The notes: generated by a model not told the origin, from the sequence alone. A stretch of DNA of 64,000 nt from Halioglobus japonicus (GCA_902705825.1 CACSIL010000012.1:78793-142792); one strand, 5' to 3'; positions 34,423 through 43,586 are shown, numbered from the stretch's first letter. Program-made: numbers and translations.

Positions 34423-36849
34423 CTATTGCGTTATCGTCTGGCGGCCGATTTCCTGCGCATCCCGGTCTGCCTCACAGAACGCCATATCAATCCAGCCCCC
34501 GTTCGAGTACAGCTTGGTAGCATCTGCATAGTGCTCAGATGCGGGATCAGTGGACTGTGAATAGGTGAGAATGGCGAAAGCGTCCGGGCAATCACTCTGA
34601 TCCCAGGTAACAGCCTGAATATAGCTGTTACCGTGGCGGATGCCAGAGTACCCCTCACCTTCGACAAGATTCGACGTTATCACGCTGAACATCATGTCAC
34701 TGGAGCCACCGTGTATAGGAATGCGCTCGCCATTTTTTTCCACGAACTGCACTTCGCCCCACTGCGCATCCAGTGCGATACCCGCGTCTGCCAAGGTATT
34801 GACCGCTGCTTCCAACGCATTCTGCACGGCGGCAACTACCGCCGGATCTGAATCGTTGAGATCGCGAGGTGTATTCACCGGATCGGCGGCATCAAAGGGC
34901 ACAGCCCAGAGGTTGGGAGTGGAGCGCAATACCTTCCAGAACTCAGTAAAAATATGCCCACCTACACTGTCGATCTGGTGGGTACGATCCCAGCCGCCCA
35001 GCAGATCGCAGGCTTGTTGCGTCATCGAGATACCTTCCGGCAGATTCTCCTCTTCGCCGCGGCAAATAGTCAGGACATCATCCAGTATCAGCTCAGCGGT
35101 AAAGTTGGTTGAGTTGTAGAGCAGCTGTCGAATATTGTCGATATTGAAACCCTCCGTTCCCAGCCCGTCACTACCGGCCAGGCGGTTTTCGGCCTGCGAG
35201 AACGTGGCGCGGGTGCGACGCGTCTGTTCAACACGCTCTTCACCTATTATCGGCGGGAACCCTTCCAGTAACATGCGCGGATTCGACAACCAGTAGCTGT
35301 CATTGGCATTCGCACCATACTCGCGCGTCTCCAGCTTGGGCAAACTGTCATAACCAAAAATACCGGCAACAGTACCGGCGTCACTGCCTGCCTCACAGCT
35401 GGAATCAGATCCGTCCAGCGTTATGTATCCAAAGTCGGTAACTGACGACTGCAACAGGCCACGCACGCAGTTGTTGACCTGACTGGTAGTGATATGGGGT
35501 GTCACTGATATATCGCCGTAGAACGCATCGCCATGTCGATCGGCCGCAATGGTGTTGACCCAGGGTATGCCCATGCTGCGCAGCGCGTCTTTAAACTCGC
35601 CGAGATTTTTCGATTTGCCCATATTAATCCACTGGTCCAACCCGCGCAGGTTCTCGAGGTTGGCATCGAAATACGTCAATACAGAACCGTTAATCGTGGG
35701 CCATCCATCCAGCAGACTATTGATACCACCGAGGTTAATAATTGCGCCATAGTGGGAGAAGTAAAAGGTGTGCTCGATTGTCTCCAGCTCGCCGCCTGCG
35801 CCAGCGCGCTCAACACTGACCGTCTCGCTGGTGATTTCCCGGAACTCACCATCGTAGAGATACTCAAGAGGGTTATCCGGGTTCAACTCCAACTCGTAGA
35901 AGTTGAAACGCGATGCAGTGCTGACCGTGTGCGACCAGGCAACATCGCGGTTAAATCCAATAACGGGCGCGGGAAGACCACCCAGCGCGGCGCCCATCAT
36001 ATCGTATTCATCCCCAAGCGTGACATGGAACATGAAAAAGCGCTGTGGCCCCTGCCATGGAAAATGGGGGTTGCCAAGCAGAATACCCATGTCCGTTTGC
36101 GAAGCTTGCGCGCCTACGCCGTAGGCATTGCTGCCCAAAGCACCGCCCTTGGGCAGGTCGATGCCAGCATCGAATTGCGCTTGGCTGAGGTTTGCCGCTA
36201 TCAACCCGGCCGATGTCATGCCTTCGGGGATTGCGATCTGCGCCGCCTGCGCACTGGGCTCAGCGGCCACGATGTAATTCGTCAACGGCAGCGCGCTGCC
36301 GTACAGGATAGCCCTGTGTACCAGGCGTACAACATCCTCTAATTCAATTTCACGCACCCAGGCGGCACCGCGACAACCTTCATCGCCCTCGGCCAGATTA
36401 TCGACCCCGGTTTCAGCCAGATAGCGGTTGATTCCCGCCGCATAACCGCTGAGATTCTCCACAATATAATCCGGCAAATCCTCCTCAATCATGCGGGCAA
36501 TACGCTCGTCACTATTGTAAAGTTTCATCACAAAGTCCGAGTTCAGATCGCCATCGTCCCCCAGATAGCGCGACGATTCGCCCGCTGCGCGCACGTACTC
36601 CTGCATGACTGTGCAAAAATTTTCGCGCGCATAGGCATAACCCACACCATAACCGGCGCTGCCGTAGTCCTCGGCGGTAATATGCGGGATGCCGTATTCT
36701 GTCCACACGATGTCTGCTGAGTAGGAACTGGAACCGTCGCTATTGTCATCGTTATTATTGTTGTCTGAACTGTCGCTACAGGCTGTTAGCATCAGTGAAC
36801 AAAGTGCGGCACTTACAAGCTGTTTCCAGCTGGGAGTCATGGTATTCAT
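34423..36849 (-). CDS. Penicillin acylase/acyl-homoserine-lactone acylase-family lipoprotein
   Basis: 808 residues from ATG 36849 with AGAGGT upstream. The signal peptide ends in lipobox LTAC (Cys24), then a low-complexity Asp/Asn/Ser linker (about residues 28-45). DIVWTEYGIPHITAEDYGSAGYGVGY is the typical alpha-chain start. The autocatalytic Ntn nucleophile is Ser240 in GGALGSNAYGVG, preceded by Gly as needed for self-cleavage. The beta chain contains LLGNPHFPWQGP. The family hydrolyses amide bonds of penicillins, N-acyl-homoserine lactones or other acyl amides in the periplasm; lipid attachment is less common. Substrate unknown. It is a single-gene unit, convergent with the TPR-like gene. 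Confidence 0.92.
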   Translation of the reverse strand: MNTMTPSWKQLVSAALCSLMLTACSDSSDNNNNDDNSDGSSSYSADIVWTEYGIPHITAEDYGSAGYGVGYAYARENFCTVMQEYVRAAGESSRYLGDDGDLNSDFVMKLYNSDERIARMIEEDLPDYIVENLSGYAAGINRYLAETGVDNLAEGDEGCRGAAWVREIELEDVVRLVHRAILYGSALPLTNYIVAAEPSAQAAQIAIPEGMTSAGLIAANLSQAQFDAGIDLPKGGALGSNAYGVGAQASQTDMGILLGNPHFPWQGPQRFFMFHVTLGDEYDMMGAALGGLPAPVIGFNRDVAWSHTVSTASRFNFYELELNPDNPLEYLYDGEFREITSETVSVERAGAGGELETIEHTFYFSHYGAIINLGGINSLLDGWPTINGSVLTYFDANLENLRGLDQWINMGKSKNLGEFKDALRSMGIPWVNTIAADRHGDAFYGDISVTPHITTSQVNNCVRGLLQSSVTDFGYITLDGSDSSCEAGSDAGTVAGIFGYDSLPKLETREYGANANDSYWLSNPRMLLEGFPPIIGEERVEQTRRTRATFSQAENRLAGSDGLGTEGFNIDNIRQLLYNSTNFTAELILDDVLTICRGEEENLPEGISMTQQACDLLGGWDRTHQIDSVGGHIFTEFWKVLRSTPNLWAVPFDAADPVNTPRDLNDSDPAVVAAVQNALEAAVNTLADAGIALDAQWGEVQFVEKNGERIPIHGGSSDMMFSVITSNLVEGEGYSGIRHGNSYIQAVTWDQSDCPDAFAILTYSQSTDPASEHYADATKLYSNGGWIDMAFCEADRDAQEIGRQTITQ

Positions 36850-36915
36850 CAACTACCTCTAATTATAATTACGGGCGGTATTAGCGTGATTTGTGATCGA
36901 AGTGTACCCTATTGG

Positions 36916-36937
36916 CCGCGATCCCTAAAGATCGCGG
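36916..36937 (-). terminator. Hairpin after the minus-strand acyl-CoA operon
   Basis: A perfect 8-bp stem CCGCGATC/GATCGCGG with a 6-nt loop lies 48 bp beyond the stop of the last operon gene. No U-tract follows in either direction, so it may be a weak terminator or mRNA-stabilising hairpin. Confidence 0.35.
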
Positions 36938-36984
36938 TACAGCCGTGTGATACCTAAACACCTTTGGTCTGTCCGAATAGAGCG

Positions 36985-37749
36985 TTATTTCTTTCTGAAC
37001 ACCGGCGGACGCTTTTCCATAAAGGCCGTTATTGCTTCGATGTTTTCCGCAGACCCTGCCTGGCGCGCCATTCCGGCCTGCTCTGCCTTGATCGCTGTAT
37101 CGATAGCGGGCAAATGATGCAGACGCAGTGAGCGTTTGATTTCCCGCAGTGAATTCACAGGCCACTGTGCAATTTCGCTCGCCTTGGCCAGCGCGTGCTC
37201 AAACAAATCTGAATCGGGCAACACGGCCGCTGCAATGCCAGCATTAAAGGCTTTGTCGGCGTCTATCCACTGCGCGGTGTAAAACAATTCGGCGGCGCGC
37301 TGCGCGCCGATATTTGCCTGCAACATATAGCTGCTGCCCCACTCGGGCACCAGGCCAAGGCTGGCAAAAGGCAAACGCATACGCAAGCTGTTGCCGACAT
37401 AGACAATATCCGCATGGAACAATACCGTGGCACCGCCACCGATAGCCACGCCCTGCGCCGCGGCAACTATTGGCTTATCGAACTCAACGACGGCGCGTGC
37501 AGCTGATTCAAATGGATGTTCCTCACCCTCTCCCACATCGCCGAAACTTGCCAGGTCCACACCGGAACAAAAGTTCTCGCCAGCGCCGCACAGCAACAGG
37601 CATACCACATCATCATCCTCTGCTGCGGCTCGAAACGTCTCGCGCAGGTCTACCCACATCTGCGTGTTAATCGCGTTCTTTTTCTCGGGGCGATTAAAAG
37701 TAACGACGAGCACGCCGTCGCGGTTGTCGGTAGTTACAAGGTCAGTCAT
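36985..37749 (-). CDS. Enoyl-CoA hydratase/isomerase family protein
   Basis: 254 residues of the crotonase superfamily. The first oxyanion segment is ENFCSGVDLASFG, the second QGVAIGGGATVLFHAD. The segment LPFASLGLVPEWGSSYML places a Glu where delta3-delta2-enoyl-CoA isomerases (ECI/PECI) keep their only catalytic acid, so isomerisation of an unsaturated acyl-CoA is as likely as hydration. It is the last gene of the sterol-module-like operon, 16 bp after a nitroreductase. Substrate uncertain. Confidence 0.87.
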   Translation of the reverse strand: MTDLVTTDNRDGVLVVTFNRPEKKNAINTQMWVDLRETFRAAAEDDDVVCLLLCGAGENFCSGVDLASFGDVGEGEEHPFESAARAVVEFDKPIVAAAQGVAIGGGATVLFHADIVYVGNSLRMRLPFASLGLVPEWGSSYMLQANIGAQRAAELFYTAQWIDADKAFNAGIAAAVLPDSDLFEHALAKASEIAQWPVNSLREIKRSLRLHHLPAIDTAIKAEQAGMARQAGSAENIEAITAFMEKRPPVFRKK

Positions 37750-37765
37750 GTGAGTGCCTGTGGAT

Positions 37766-38452
37766 TCAGGAATGGAAGGCTACAGAGTCCGCCACGCTGG
37801 CGCGATCGGTAACGCATGCGTTGACAGGATCATCGGGATTCGGATAGCCGAAGGACAAGCCAAACAACAGCTTATTGTTTTCCGCGATACCCAGTTGTTC
37901 GCGCACGAAATCAGCTTGAAAACCCAGAGCCGTCTGCGGGCAGCTGCCGAGCCCGTGGGCAGTGAGTGTCAGCATCAGGGTCTGGGCGTACATACCCAGA
38001 TCCGCCGCCTCGCGCAGACCAAACGGCTCGGGCAAGAAGAGGAAGGCGACATGCGGTGCATCGAAGAAAGTGAAATTGCGCATAAACTGCTCATTGCGCC
38101 GCGCTTTGTCCTCGCGGGCAATACCTGCGGCATCGTACAGCGATTGCGCAGCGCCGTACTGGCGCTCTTTGTAGACCCCCTCATAGACGCCGTCATAGGG
38201 GAAATCCATGCTGATATTGCCCGCCATGAAACGCTCAGGCATCGCCGCACGCAGCGTTTCCAGTTTTTCACCGGACACCACATGCACCACCCAGGGTTGG
38301 CTATTACAGTTGCTGGGCGCGCGCTGTGCCACAGAGAATAGTCTGTTCAGCGTTTCCTCGTCCACCCGCTGCGGCAGGAAAGCACGCAGTGAACGGCGGG
38401 AGGCGACAATTTCATCAAACACGTCAGCTTGCTTGGGCATGGGTAAACTCAT
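37766..38452 (-). CDS. Nitroreductase-family flavoprotein
   Basis: 228 residues. VASRRSLRAFLPQRVDEETL is the FMN phosphate-binding start. RAPSNCNSQPWVVHVVSG is the flavin-contact motif, and LTAHGLGSCPQTALG the second conserved block. Members reduce nitro compounds, quinones or alpha,beta-unsaturated carbonyls. It lies between two crotonase genes in the operon, which hints at a reductase step on a CoA thioester or steroid-like intermediate; inference only. Confidence 0.9.
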   Translation of the reverse strand: MSLPMPKQADVFDEIVASRRSLRAFLPQRVDEETLNRLFSVAQRAPSNCNSQPWVVHVVSGEKLETLRAAMPERFMAGNISMDFPYDGVYEGVYKERQYGAAQSLYDAAGIAREDKARRNEQFMRNFTFFDAPHVAFLFLPEPFGLREAADLGMYAQTLMLTLTAHGLGSCPQTALGFQADFVREQLGIAENNKLLFGLSFGYPNPDDPVNACVTDRASVADSVAFHS

Positions 38453-38536
38453 GTTGTAAACAGGACGGGTAGCCTAACAAAAATCCGCTTGTTTTTGCGC
38501 TTCAATTTGGCAGCAGAGGCTGACACGTTATGGCGT

Positions 38537-39355
38537 CTACTCGCCGGTAAAATTGGCTTTGCGTTTTTCCTTGAACGCGCGCATACCCTCTTTCGCATCA
38601 GCCGAAGCAAACACCGGGTTGGCCAACTCGTCTGAAAGCAGCATGGCATCCGCCTCTTTCACATCCGTCTGGATTTCACGGAGCGATCGGGTAATAGCCT
38701 TCAGTGCCAGTGGTCCAGTTTCACAAATCTGGGCGGCGATTTCTTTCGCCCGGGCCAGCGTCTGACCCTTGGGTACGACATGATTCACCAGGCCCCAATC
38801 GAGCGCCTCCTGCGCCGTGACATGACGCCCCAGCAACAGTATTTCGGCAGCGAGACAGTACGGGATTTGACGCGGCAAACGAATACTGGAACCCGCCATC
38901 GGGTAGAGGCCGCGTGCAACTTCGGTAACACCGAAGGTGGCGTCTTCAGCGGCAACACGAATATCGGTACCGGCCAGAATTTCGGTACCACCGGCCAGTG
39001 CATAGCCCTCTACTGCGAGAATCAGCGGCTTGTTGGGACGGTTATCACGCAGCAGGGCCTGCCAGTGTACATTCGGGACTTTGCCCATGACTTCCATAAA
39101 CTCGCCGGTGGAACGTTGATCACCGTCGGCACCGGCTTTGAGATCCATCCCTGCGGAGAAGGTGTCGCCATTGGCTGTGAGTATGGCGCACATCAGGCTA
39201 TCGTCCTCGTCGAGACGGCGCCACGCTTTGTACATACCCAATAGCATTTCGGGGCTGAAGGCGTTTTTGGCCTCGGGGCGGTTGAGGGTGACGATGAGTA
39301 CTTTGCCCTCTTGTTCTACGGTGCAGTTCTTGGTGCTGATATCGAGTTCTGGCAT
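38537..39355 (-). CDS. Enoyl-CoA hydratase, EchA19-like
   Basis: 272 residues from ATG 39355 (AAAGGT upstream); an in-frame extension to 39427 is not credible. Crotonase segments are DTFSAGMDLKAGADG and EGYALAGGTEILAGTDIRV. VTEVARGLYPMAGSSIRLPRQIP and ADAKEGMRAFKEKRKANF closely recall mycobacterial EchA19, a hydratase of steroid side-chain enoyl-CoA located beside fadD19. The adjacent upstream gene here is likewise FadD19-like. The similarity is from memory of the family; an alignment was not run. A 336-bp gap with two large palindromes separates it from that gene. Confidence 0.85.
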   Translation of the reverse strand: MPELDISTKNCTVEQEGKVLIVTLNRPEAKNAFSPEMLLGMYKAWRRLDEDDSLMCAILTANGDTFSAGMDLKAGADGDQRSTGEFMEVMGKVPNVHWQALLRDNRPNKPLILAVEGYALAGGTEILAGTDIRVAAEDATFGVTEVARGLYPMAGSSIRLPRQIPYCLAAEILLLGRHVTAQEALDWGLVNHVVPKGQTLARAKEIAAQICETGPLALKAITRSLREIQTDVKEADAMLLSDELANPVFASADAKEGMRAFKEKRKANFTGE

Positions 39356-39458
39356 GGTTTCTACCTTTTTGCTAATGGTGTTTGTGTGTCTGGGTTTGTG
39401 GCGCTGTCGTTTGTTGGTTGGCGTCACTGTAATTTATTGGTTGGTATCGCTGTAGGTC

Positions 39459-39534
39459 GGAGCTGGTTGGGTGAGGCCCCCGCTCCTCAAAGGGCTGAGA
39501 TATTCGTCGCGGGGGCCCTTACCCAACCTGCTCC
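39459..39534. repeat. Palindromic hairpin element A
   Basis: Arms 39459-39483 and 39509-39534 are inverted repeats with two mismatches and one 1-nt indel, including GGTTGGGT and CCCCCGC. The 25-nt loop contains AAGGGCTGAGATA (plus orientation). It lies in the untranslated gap between the fadD-like and echA19-like genes. It is too large for a simple terminator and has no U-tract. The rest of the gap, 39356-39458, holds only the ribosome site of the hydratase and T/G-rich sequence. Confidence 0.75.
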
Positions 39535-39577
39535 TGGCGTCCTGCGTTATTCACTTTTTCGAATCTCGCTGATGCGT

Positions 39578-39678
39578 GGGTTTGTTAGCGGTGGCGCGCA
39601 GGGCATGCCTCACAGGGTGAGTATCTCAGCCCTTCGAACCCAGTGAGGCATGCCCTGCGCGCCACCGCTTACGAACCC
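39578..39678. repeat. Palindromic hairpin element B
   Basis: Arms 39578-39613 and 39643-39678 match at 34 of 36 positions, with a perfect 27-bp inner part including GGTGGCGCGCAGGGCATGCC. The 29-nt loop carries TATCTCAGCCCTT, the reverse complement of the core in element A's loop. It ends 13 bp before the stop of the fadD-like gene. Stem B has no similarity to stem A. Confidence 0.8.
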
Positions 39679-39691
39679 GAACCGCGGAACA

Positions 39692-41320
39692 TCACTCGAC
39701 CTTATGCGTTCCCGCCAAGGCGATCTCCAGCGCTTTCGGATAGGCCGGCTTGCCACTGGGCGCGCGCGGCACGTCATCGACTACATGTAATTCACGCGGC
39801 ACTTTGTAACCGGCAATGTGTTGGCGCACGTGCTCCTGTATGCCACTGAGCGTCAGCTTTGCATCACCGCGTGGTGATACGACTGCGGTTACGCGACTGC
39901 CAAAGCGTTCGTCGGGCGTTGCCACTACCAGACAATCGAAAATTTCCGGGTTGGCTTTCAGCGCCTGCTCTACTTCTTCCGGGAAAATTTTCTCTCCACC
40001 GGAATTGATGCAGTTGGAGCCACGGCCGTATACGGTAATGGTGTCATCGTCTTCGAGGCGCGCTTCATCACCCAGCAGTAACCACGGCTTGCCATCGACA
40101 CTGACGATGGTTTTGGCTGTTTTCACCGGATCGTTGTAATAGCCCACAGGGATGTGCCCGCTGCGCGCAAAGATACCCATCTCACCGCGCTCCACATGGC
40201 GATTGGCCTCGCCTTCGATATCGGTGATAACCGACATGAATTCGCTCTTGGTGATATTGCCAAGGCCCTGGCCTTTTTTGCCGCCGCCGTCAAAGCCCAT
40301 GTTGCCGCTCTCGGAAGAGCCGAAGGAATTGGAGATAAAGACATTGGGGAAATTCTGGCGGAAGGCCTCCTGCTTGCTTTCCGAGAACACCGCACCGCCT
40401 GAACCAATATTGAAAACGGAACTTAGATCCCAGCGATCGGGATTGGATTCCAGAGCATCCAGTAATGGCACCGCCATGGCATCGCCAACGATGGAAATAG
40501 AGTTCACCTTCTCCTTTTCGACGATATCCCATACGTCTTCGCCGATCAGCGAACGACCGGGGTTCAGCACCACAGAATTACCAGCCAGCAACTGGATACA
40601 GGCATACCACCAGCAGGCGCCGTGCATCAGTGGTGCCAGCGCCATACCGACGATGGCAAAGTCACCCACGCGCCCGGCAATCTGCTCCGGATCCGTGATA
40701 GCACCGTCCGGATGGAACCAGCCTCCCCCGCCCATTGCAGCGAAGAATACGGCCTTGTGCGGCCACATGACGCCCTTGGGCATACCTGTCGTGCCGCCGG
40801 TATAGAGAATGAACAGATCTTCATCCGAGCGCTCACCGAAATCGCGCTTGTCACTCTGGCCCTCCATGGACGTTTCGTATTCCACGGAACCGATCACGGC
40901 AGGATCACAGCCGGAGTCATCCTTAACATAGATAAACGTTTTAAGATCGGGCGCAGATTTACGCACTTCGTCAATGTGCGGGGTAAACTCCTGATTGTGA
41001 ATACAGGCGACCATGTCTGCGTTGTCGAAGATGTACAGCAGTTCATCCTGTACATAGCGGTAGTTGACGTTAATCGGCACTGCGCGAATTTTGAAACAGG
41101 CCAGCATGCCCTCAAGGTATTCGTTGCAGTTGTAGAGATACAAGCCGACATGATCGCCGGCTTTTACGCCCTGTTCCATCAGGTAGTGTGCCAGTTTGTT
41201 AGCACGCTGCTCCAACTCCGCGTACGAAGCTCGCTGCGTGCCACATACCAGTGCACTGCGTGTGGGTACCTTATCCGCCACCATTTCATACAGATCGGCG
41301 ATATTGTAATGCTTGGCCAT
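39692..41320 (-). CDS. AMP-forming acyl-CoA synthetase, FadD19-like
   Basis: 542 residues from ATG 41320 (GGAGAA upstream); longer starts to 41383 are unlikely. Motifs: P-loop YTGGTTGMPKGVMW, the adenylate motif GSSESG, GDEARLEDDDTITVYGR and C-terminal PSGKPAYPKA. The segments NIADLYEMVADKVP, VNVNYRYVQDELLYIFDNADMV and KRDFGERSDEDLFILYTGG strongly recall FadD19, the steroid-acid CoA ligase of actinobacteria needed for C-24-branched sterols. It would activate a carboxylated side chain. It is followed by an EchA19-like and preceded by Ltp3/4-like genes. Specificity is inferred from family resemblance and context. Confidence 0.87.
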   Translation of the reverse strand: MAKHYNIADLYEMVADKVPTRSALVCGTQRASYAELEQRANKLAHYLMEQGVKAGDHVGLYLYNCNEYLEGMLACFKIRAVPINVNYRYVQDELLYIFDNADMVACIHNQEFTPHIDEVRKSAPDLKTFIYVKDDSGCDPAVIGSVEYETSMEGQSDKRDFGERSDEDLFILYTGGTTGMPKGVMWPHKAVFFAAMGGGGWFHPDGAITDPEQIAGRVGDFAIVGMALAPLMHGACWWYACIQLLAGNSVVLNPGRSLIGEDVWDIVEKEKVNSISIVGDAMAVPLLDALESNPDRWDLSSVFNIGSGGAVFSESKQEAFRQNFPNVFISNSFGSSESGNMGFDGGGKKGQGLGNITKSEFMSVITDIEGEANRHVERGEMGIFARSGHIPVGYYNDPVKTAKTIVSVDGKPWLLLGDEARLEDDDTITVYGRGSNCINSGGEKIFPEEVEQALKANPEIFDCLVVATPDERFGSRVTAVVSPRGDAKLTLSGIQEHVRQHIAGYKVPRELHVVDDVPRAPSGKPAYPKALEIALAGTHKVE

Positions 41321-41355
41321 TGCTCGTGTTCTCCGTTGTCCTGAGTGTAACGCGG

Positions 41356-42519
41356 TTACGATTTCTGCGAACCGACGACCCACATCGAGAAGAACTGCGC
41401 ACCACCACCATAAGCGTGGCCGAGTGCCAGTTTCGCGCCTTCAACCTGATGTGCACCGGCGTCGCCGCGCACCTGTCTGGCTGCCTCGGCAAAACGGATC
41501 ATGCCCGAGGCACCGATAGGATTGGAAGACAGTACACCACCGGAACAGTTCCAGGGAATATCACCGCCCTCATCCAGAGAGGTCGCCCCTTCCATGGTGA
41601 GCTTCCAGCCTTCACCCTCGGGTGCAAAACCGAGATTTTCCAGCCACATGGGTTCGTACCAGCTGAACGGCACGTATACCTCGGCGCAGTCAAAATCCCG
41701 GCGCGGATCTGTGACACCCGCCTGTTTGTACACATCGGCGGCGCAATCGCGGCCCGCCTGCGGGTTCACCATTTCACGACCGGCGTACATGGTCGGCTCC
41801 GAGCGCATCGCAACACCGCGAATCCAGGCCGGTGGCTTGGGAGACTTCTCCGCCAGTTCCTCATTGGCAATAACCATCGCACAGGCGCCGTCCGACGAGG
41901 GGCATGACTCCAGAAAGCGGATCGGGTCCCACAACATGAAAGACTCTTCCACTTCTTTCATGGTGATATCGGGCTTCTGCAAATGTGCCAGCGGGTTGCG
42001 CGCACCGTGCAGGCGATCTTTCATGGCCACCTTGATACCCACGTTATAAGGTGCGTTAGAACGGCGCATATACTCGCGGATAATAGGTGCAAAGTAGCCG
42101 CCAGCACCGGCGTTCAGGTGGGTGGAAAACGGCTGTGCATTGGACAGCGCCCACATGGCATTGGATTCAGACTGCTTCTCAAAAGCCACTGTCAGCACCC
42201 GTTTAAAGGTGCCGCTTTGCACATGTGATGCCGCCACCAGTGCTGTCGACCCGCCCACGGAGCCAGCCGTGTGCACGCGCAGCATCGGCTTGCCATTACA
42301 ACCGAGCGCATCGGTTAGATACGCCTCGGGCATAACAACACCCTCGAACATATCTGGCGCTTTGCCGATAATTACCGCATCGATATCGTCCCAGGTGAGG
42401 TCTGCATCCTGCAGCGCTTTCAGTGCCGCTTCACGCACCAATCCGGCGATTGAAACGTCGGTTCGTTTGGTCATGTACTTGGTCTGGCCAATGCCGACCA
42501 CTGCTGCCAAATTAGCCAT
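41356..42519 (-). CDS. Thiolase-fold protein without nucleophilic Cys (Ltp-like, putative aldolase)
   Basis: 387 residues of the thiolase/SCP-x (lipid-transfer) superfamily, beginning LAAVVGIGQTKY. The position of the thiolase nucleophile reads RVHTAGSVGGSTALVA (residues 81-96) with no cysteine. The C-terminal catalytic blocks are SSNPIGASGM instead of GHPxGASG, and LGHAYGGGAQ without Cys. It is therefore unlikely to perform thiolysis. Relatives Ltp2-4 pair with DUF35 proteins and act as retro-aldolases in sterol side-chain removal. Its start overlaps the stop of the previous thiolase-like gene by one base (TAATG). Confidence 0.88.
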   Translation of the reverse strand: MANLAAVVGIGQTKYMTKRTDVSIAGLVREAALKALQDADLTWDDIDAVIIGKAPDMFEGVVMPEAYLTDALGCNGKPMLRVHTAGSVGGSTALVAASHVQSGTFKRVLTVAFEKQSESNAMWALSNAQPFSTHLNAGAGGYFAPIIREYMRRSNAPYNVGIKVAMKDRLHGARNPLAHLQKPDITMKEVEESFMLWDPIRFLESCPSSDGACAMVIANEELAEKSPKPPAWIRGVAMRSEPTMYAGREMVNPQAGRDCAADVYKQAGVTDPRRDFDCAEVYVPFSWYEPMWLENLGFAPEGEGWKLTMEGATSLDEGGDIPWNCSGGVLSSNPIGASGMIRFAEAARQVRGDAGAHQVEGAKLALGHAYGGGAQFFSMWVVGSQKS

Positions 42520-43586
42520 TATGCGTTCTCCCCTTTCTCTAGAACCGTTACCAGATTGTGCTGCAGGCAGGGCCCTGAAGTCGCGTGGGCGATACCCCGT
42601 TGCGCTTCTCCTTTCACAATACGGTTAAATACTTCACCGATACGCGACAGGCCGGACGCCATCATCAGGTTGCCAGCCAATACACCCCCGCTGGGGTTGA
42701 CCTGTGTTTCCTTATCCAGGCCCAGAGCCCTGGTCAGAATGAGTTCCTGGTGGCTGAATGGCGCATAGAGCTCGGCCACATCCACCTTGCCTGCGTTCAT
42801 GCCGGCGTGATTGGCCGCCATACGAGTCGATACGGAATCTGTCAGGTCACGCATGCCAAGATTGTGAGTCTCGATACAGTGATCGATACCGCTAATAACA
42901 ACATAAGGCAGGCCCCATGCTTTGGCCTGATCTACAGTGGCGATAATCATCGCACTGGCACCGTCGGATATCGGGCTGCAATCTGCTTTGCGCAAAGGCG
43001 ACAGGAAAGTCTCCTCTGCAAGGACATCTTCAACCGAGATATCGCCAGACAATTGGGCATGCGGGTTGTTCATCGCATTTCGTCGTGAACGCGAAACCAC
43101 TTCTGCCATATCACGCTCCGTGATAAGGCCCTTATCCAGCATCAAACGAGCCTGCAGCGCAGCCAGCGAAATGCTGTCTACCCACAGCGGCGCCAGATAA
43201 TACGGATCCAACTGTTGCGATAACACCGTGGGCAGATCGCCCGGCGACGATTTGCCAAAACCGTATATCAATGCGGAGTCCGCATGCCCCATGCGAATCT
43301 TCAGCATGGATTCATACAGAGCCCAGGCTGCATCCATCTCGACATGAGACTCCTTGATCGGCGGCACCGCGCCCAGCGCGTCAACACCGGAAACAAAGGC
43401 AAAGGCTGCGCCCTGCAGGTAGTCGCAGCTGCCGGAGCAGACAAAATCGACATCCTGTGCGCTGTTCAGCCCGGCCTGTTCAAAGGTACGCGCCAGCACT
43501 GGCATGATCAGCTCAACTTCGTTGACCGCACCGGCGTCTGAGACACTGTCACTTTGCTGGTAGGCTACTATTGCAATATCTTTCAT
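42519..43586 (-). CDS. Thiolase-fold protein without nucleophilic Cys (second Ltp-like subunit)
   Basis: 355 residues. At the nucleophile position the sequence is PPIKESHVEMDAAWALY (residues 75-91), again without a thiolase Cys. C-terminal blocks are NPSGGVLAGNLMMASGL and ATSGPCLQHNLV. It is shorter than standard thiolases. The gene follows the Zn-ribbon DUF35 gene by 3 bp and overlaps the next Ltp-like gene, so the products are expected in near-equal amounts. Together with the DUF35 proteins they probably form a hetero-oligomer, by analogy to Ltp2-ChsH2. Confidence 0.87.
   Translation of the reverse strand: MKDIAIVAYQQSDSVSDAGAVNEVELIMPVLARTFEQAGLNSAQDVDFVCSGSCDYLQGAAFAFVSGVDALGAVPPIKESHVEMDAAWALYESMLKIRMGHADSALIYGFGKSSPGDLPTVLSQQLDPYYLAPLWVDSISLAALQARLMLDKGLITERDMAEVVSRSRRNAMNNPHAQLSGDISVEDVLAEETFLSPLRKADCSPISDGASAMIIATVDQAKAWGLPYVVISGIDHCIETHNLGMRDLTDSVSTRMAANHAGMNAGKVDVAELYAPFSHQELILTRALGLDKETQVNPSGGVLAGNLMMASGLSRIGEVFNRIVKGEAQRGIAHATSGPCLQHNLVTVLEKGENA

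Noticed and set aside
39356-39427. N-terminal extension of the EchA19-like protein
   Set aside because: The added residues are basic low-complexity sequence; the ATG at 39355 has a ribosome site and fits the family start.
39465-39528. Integron attC site
   Set aside because: GTTGGGT and ACCCAAC flank the hairpin, but in the opposite order to attC, which begins RYYYAAC and ends GTTRRRY. No integron integrase is present.
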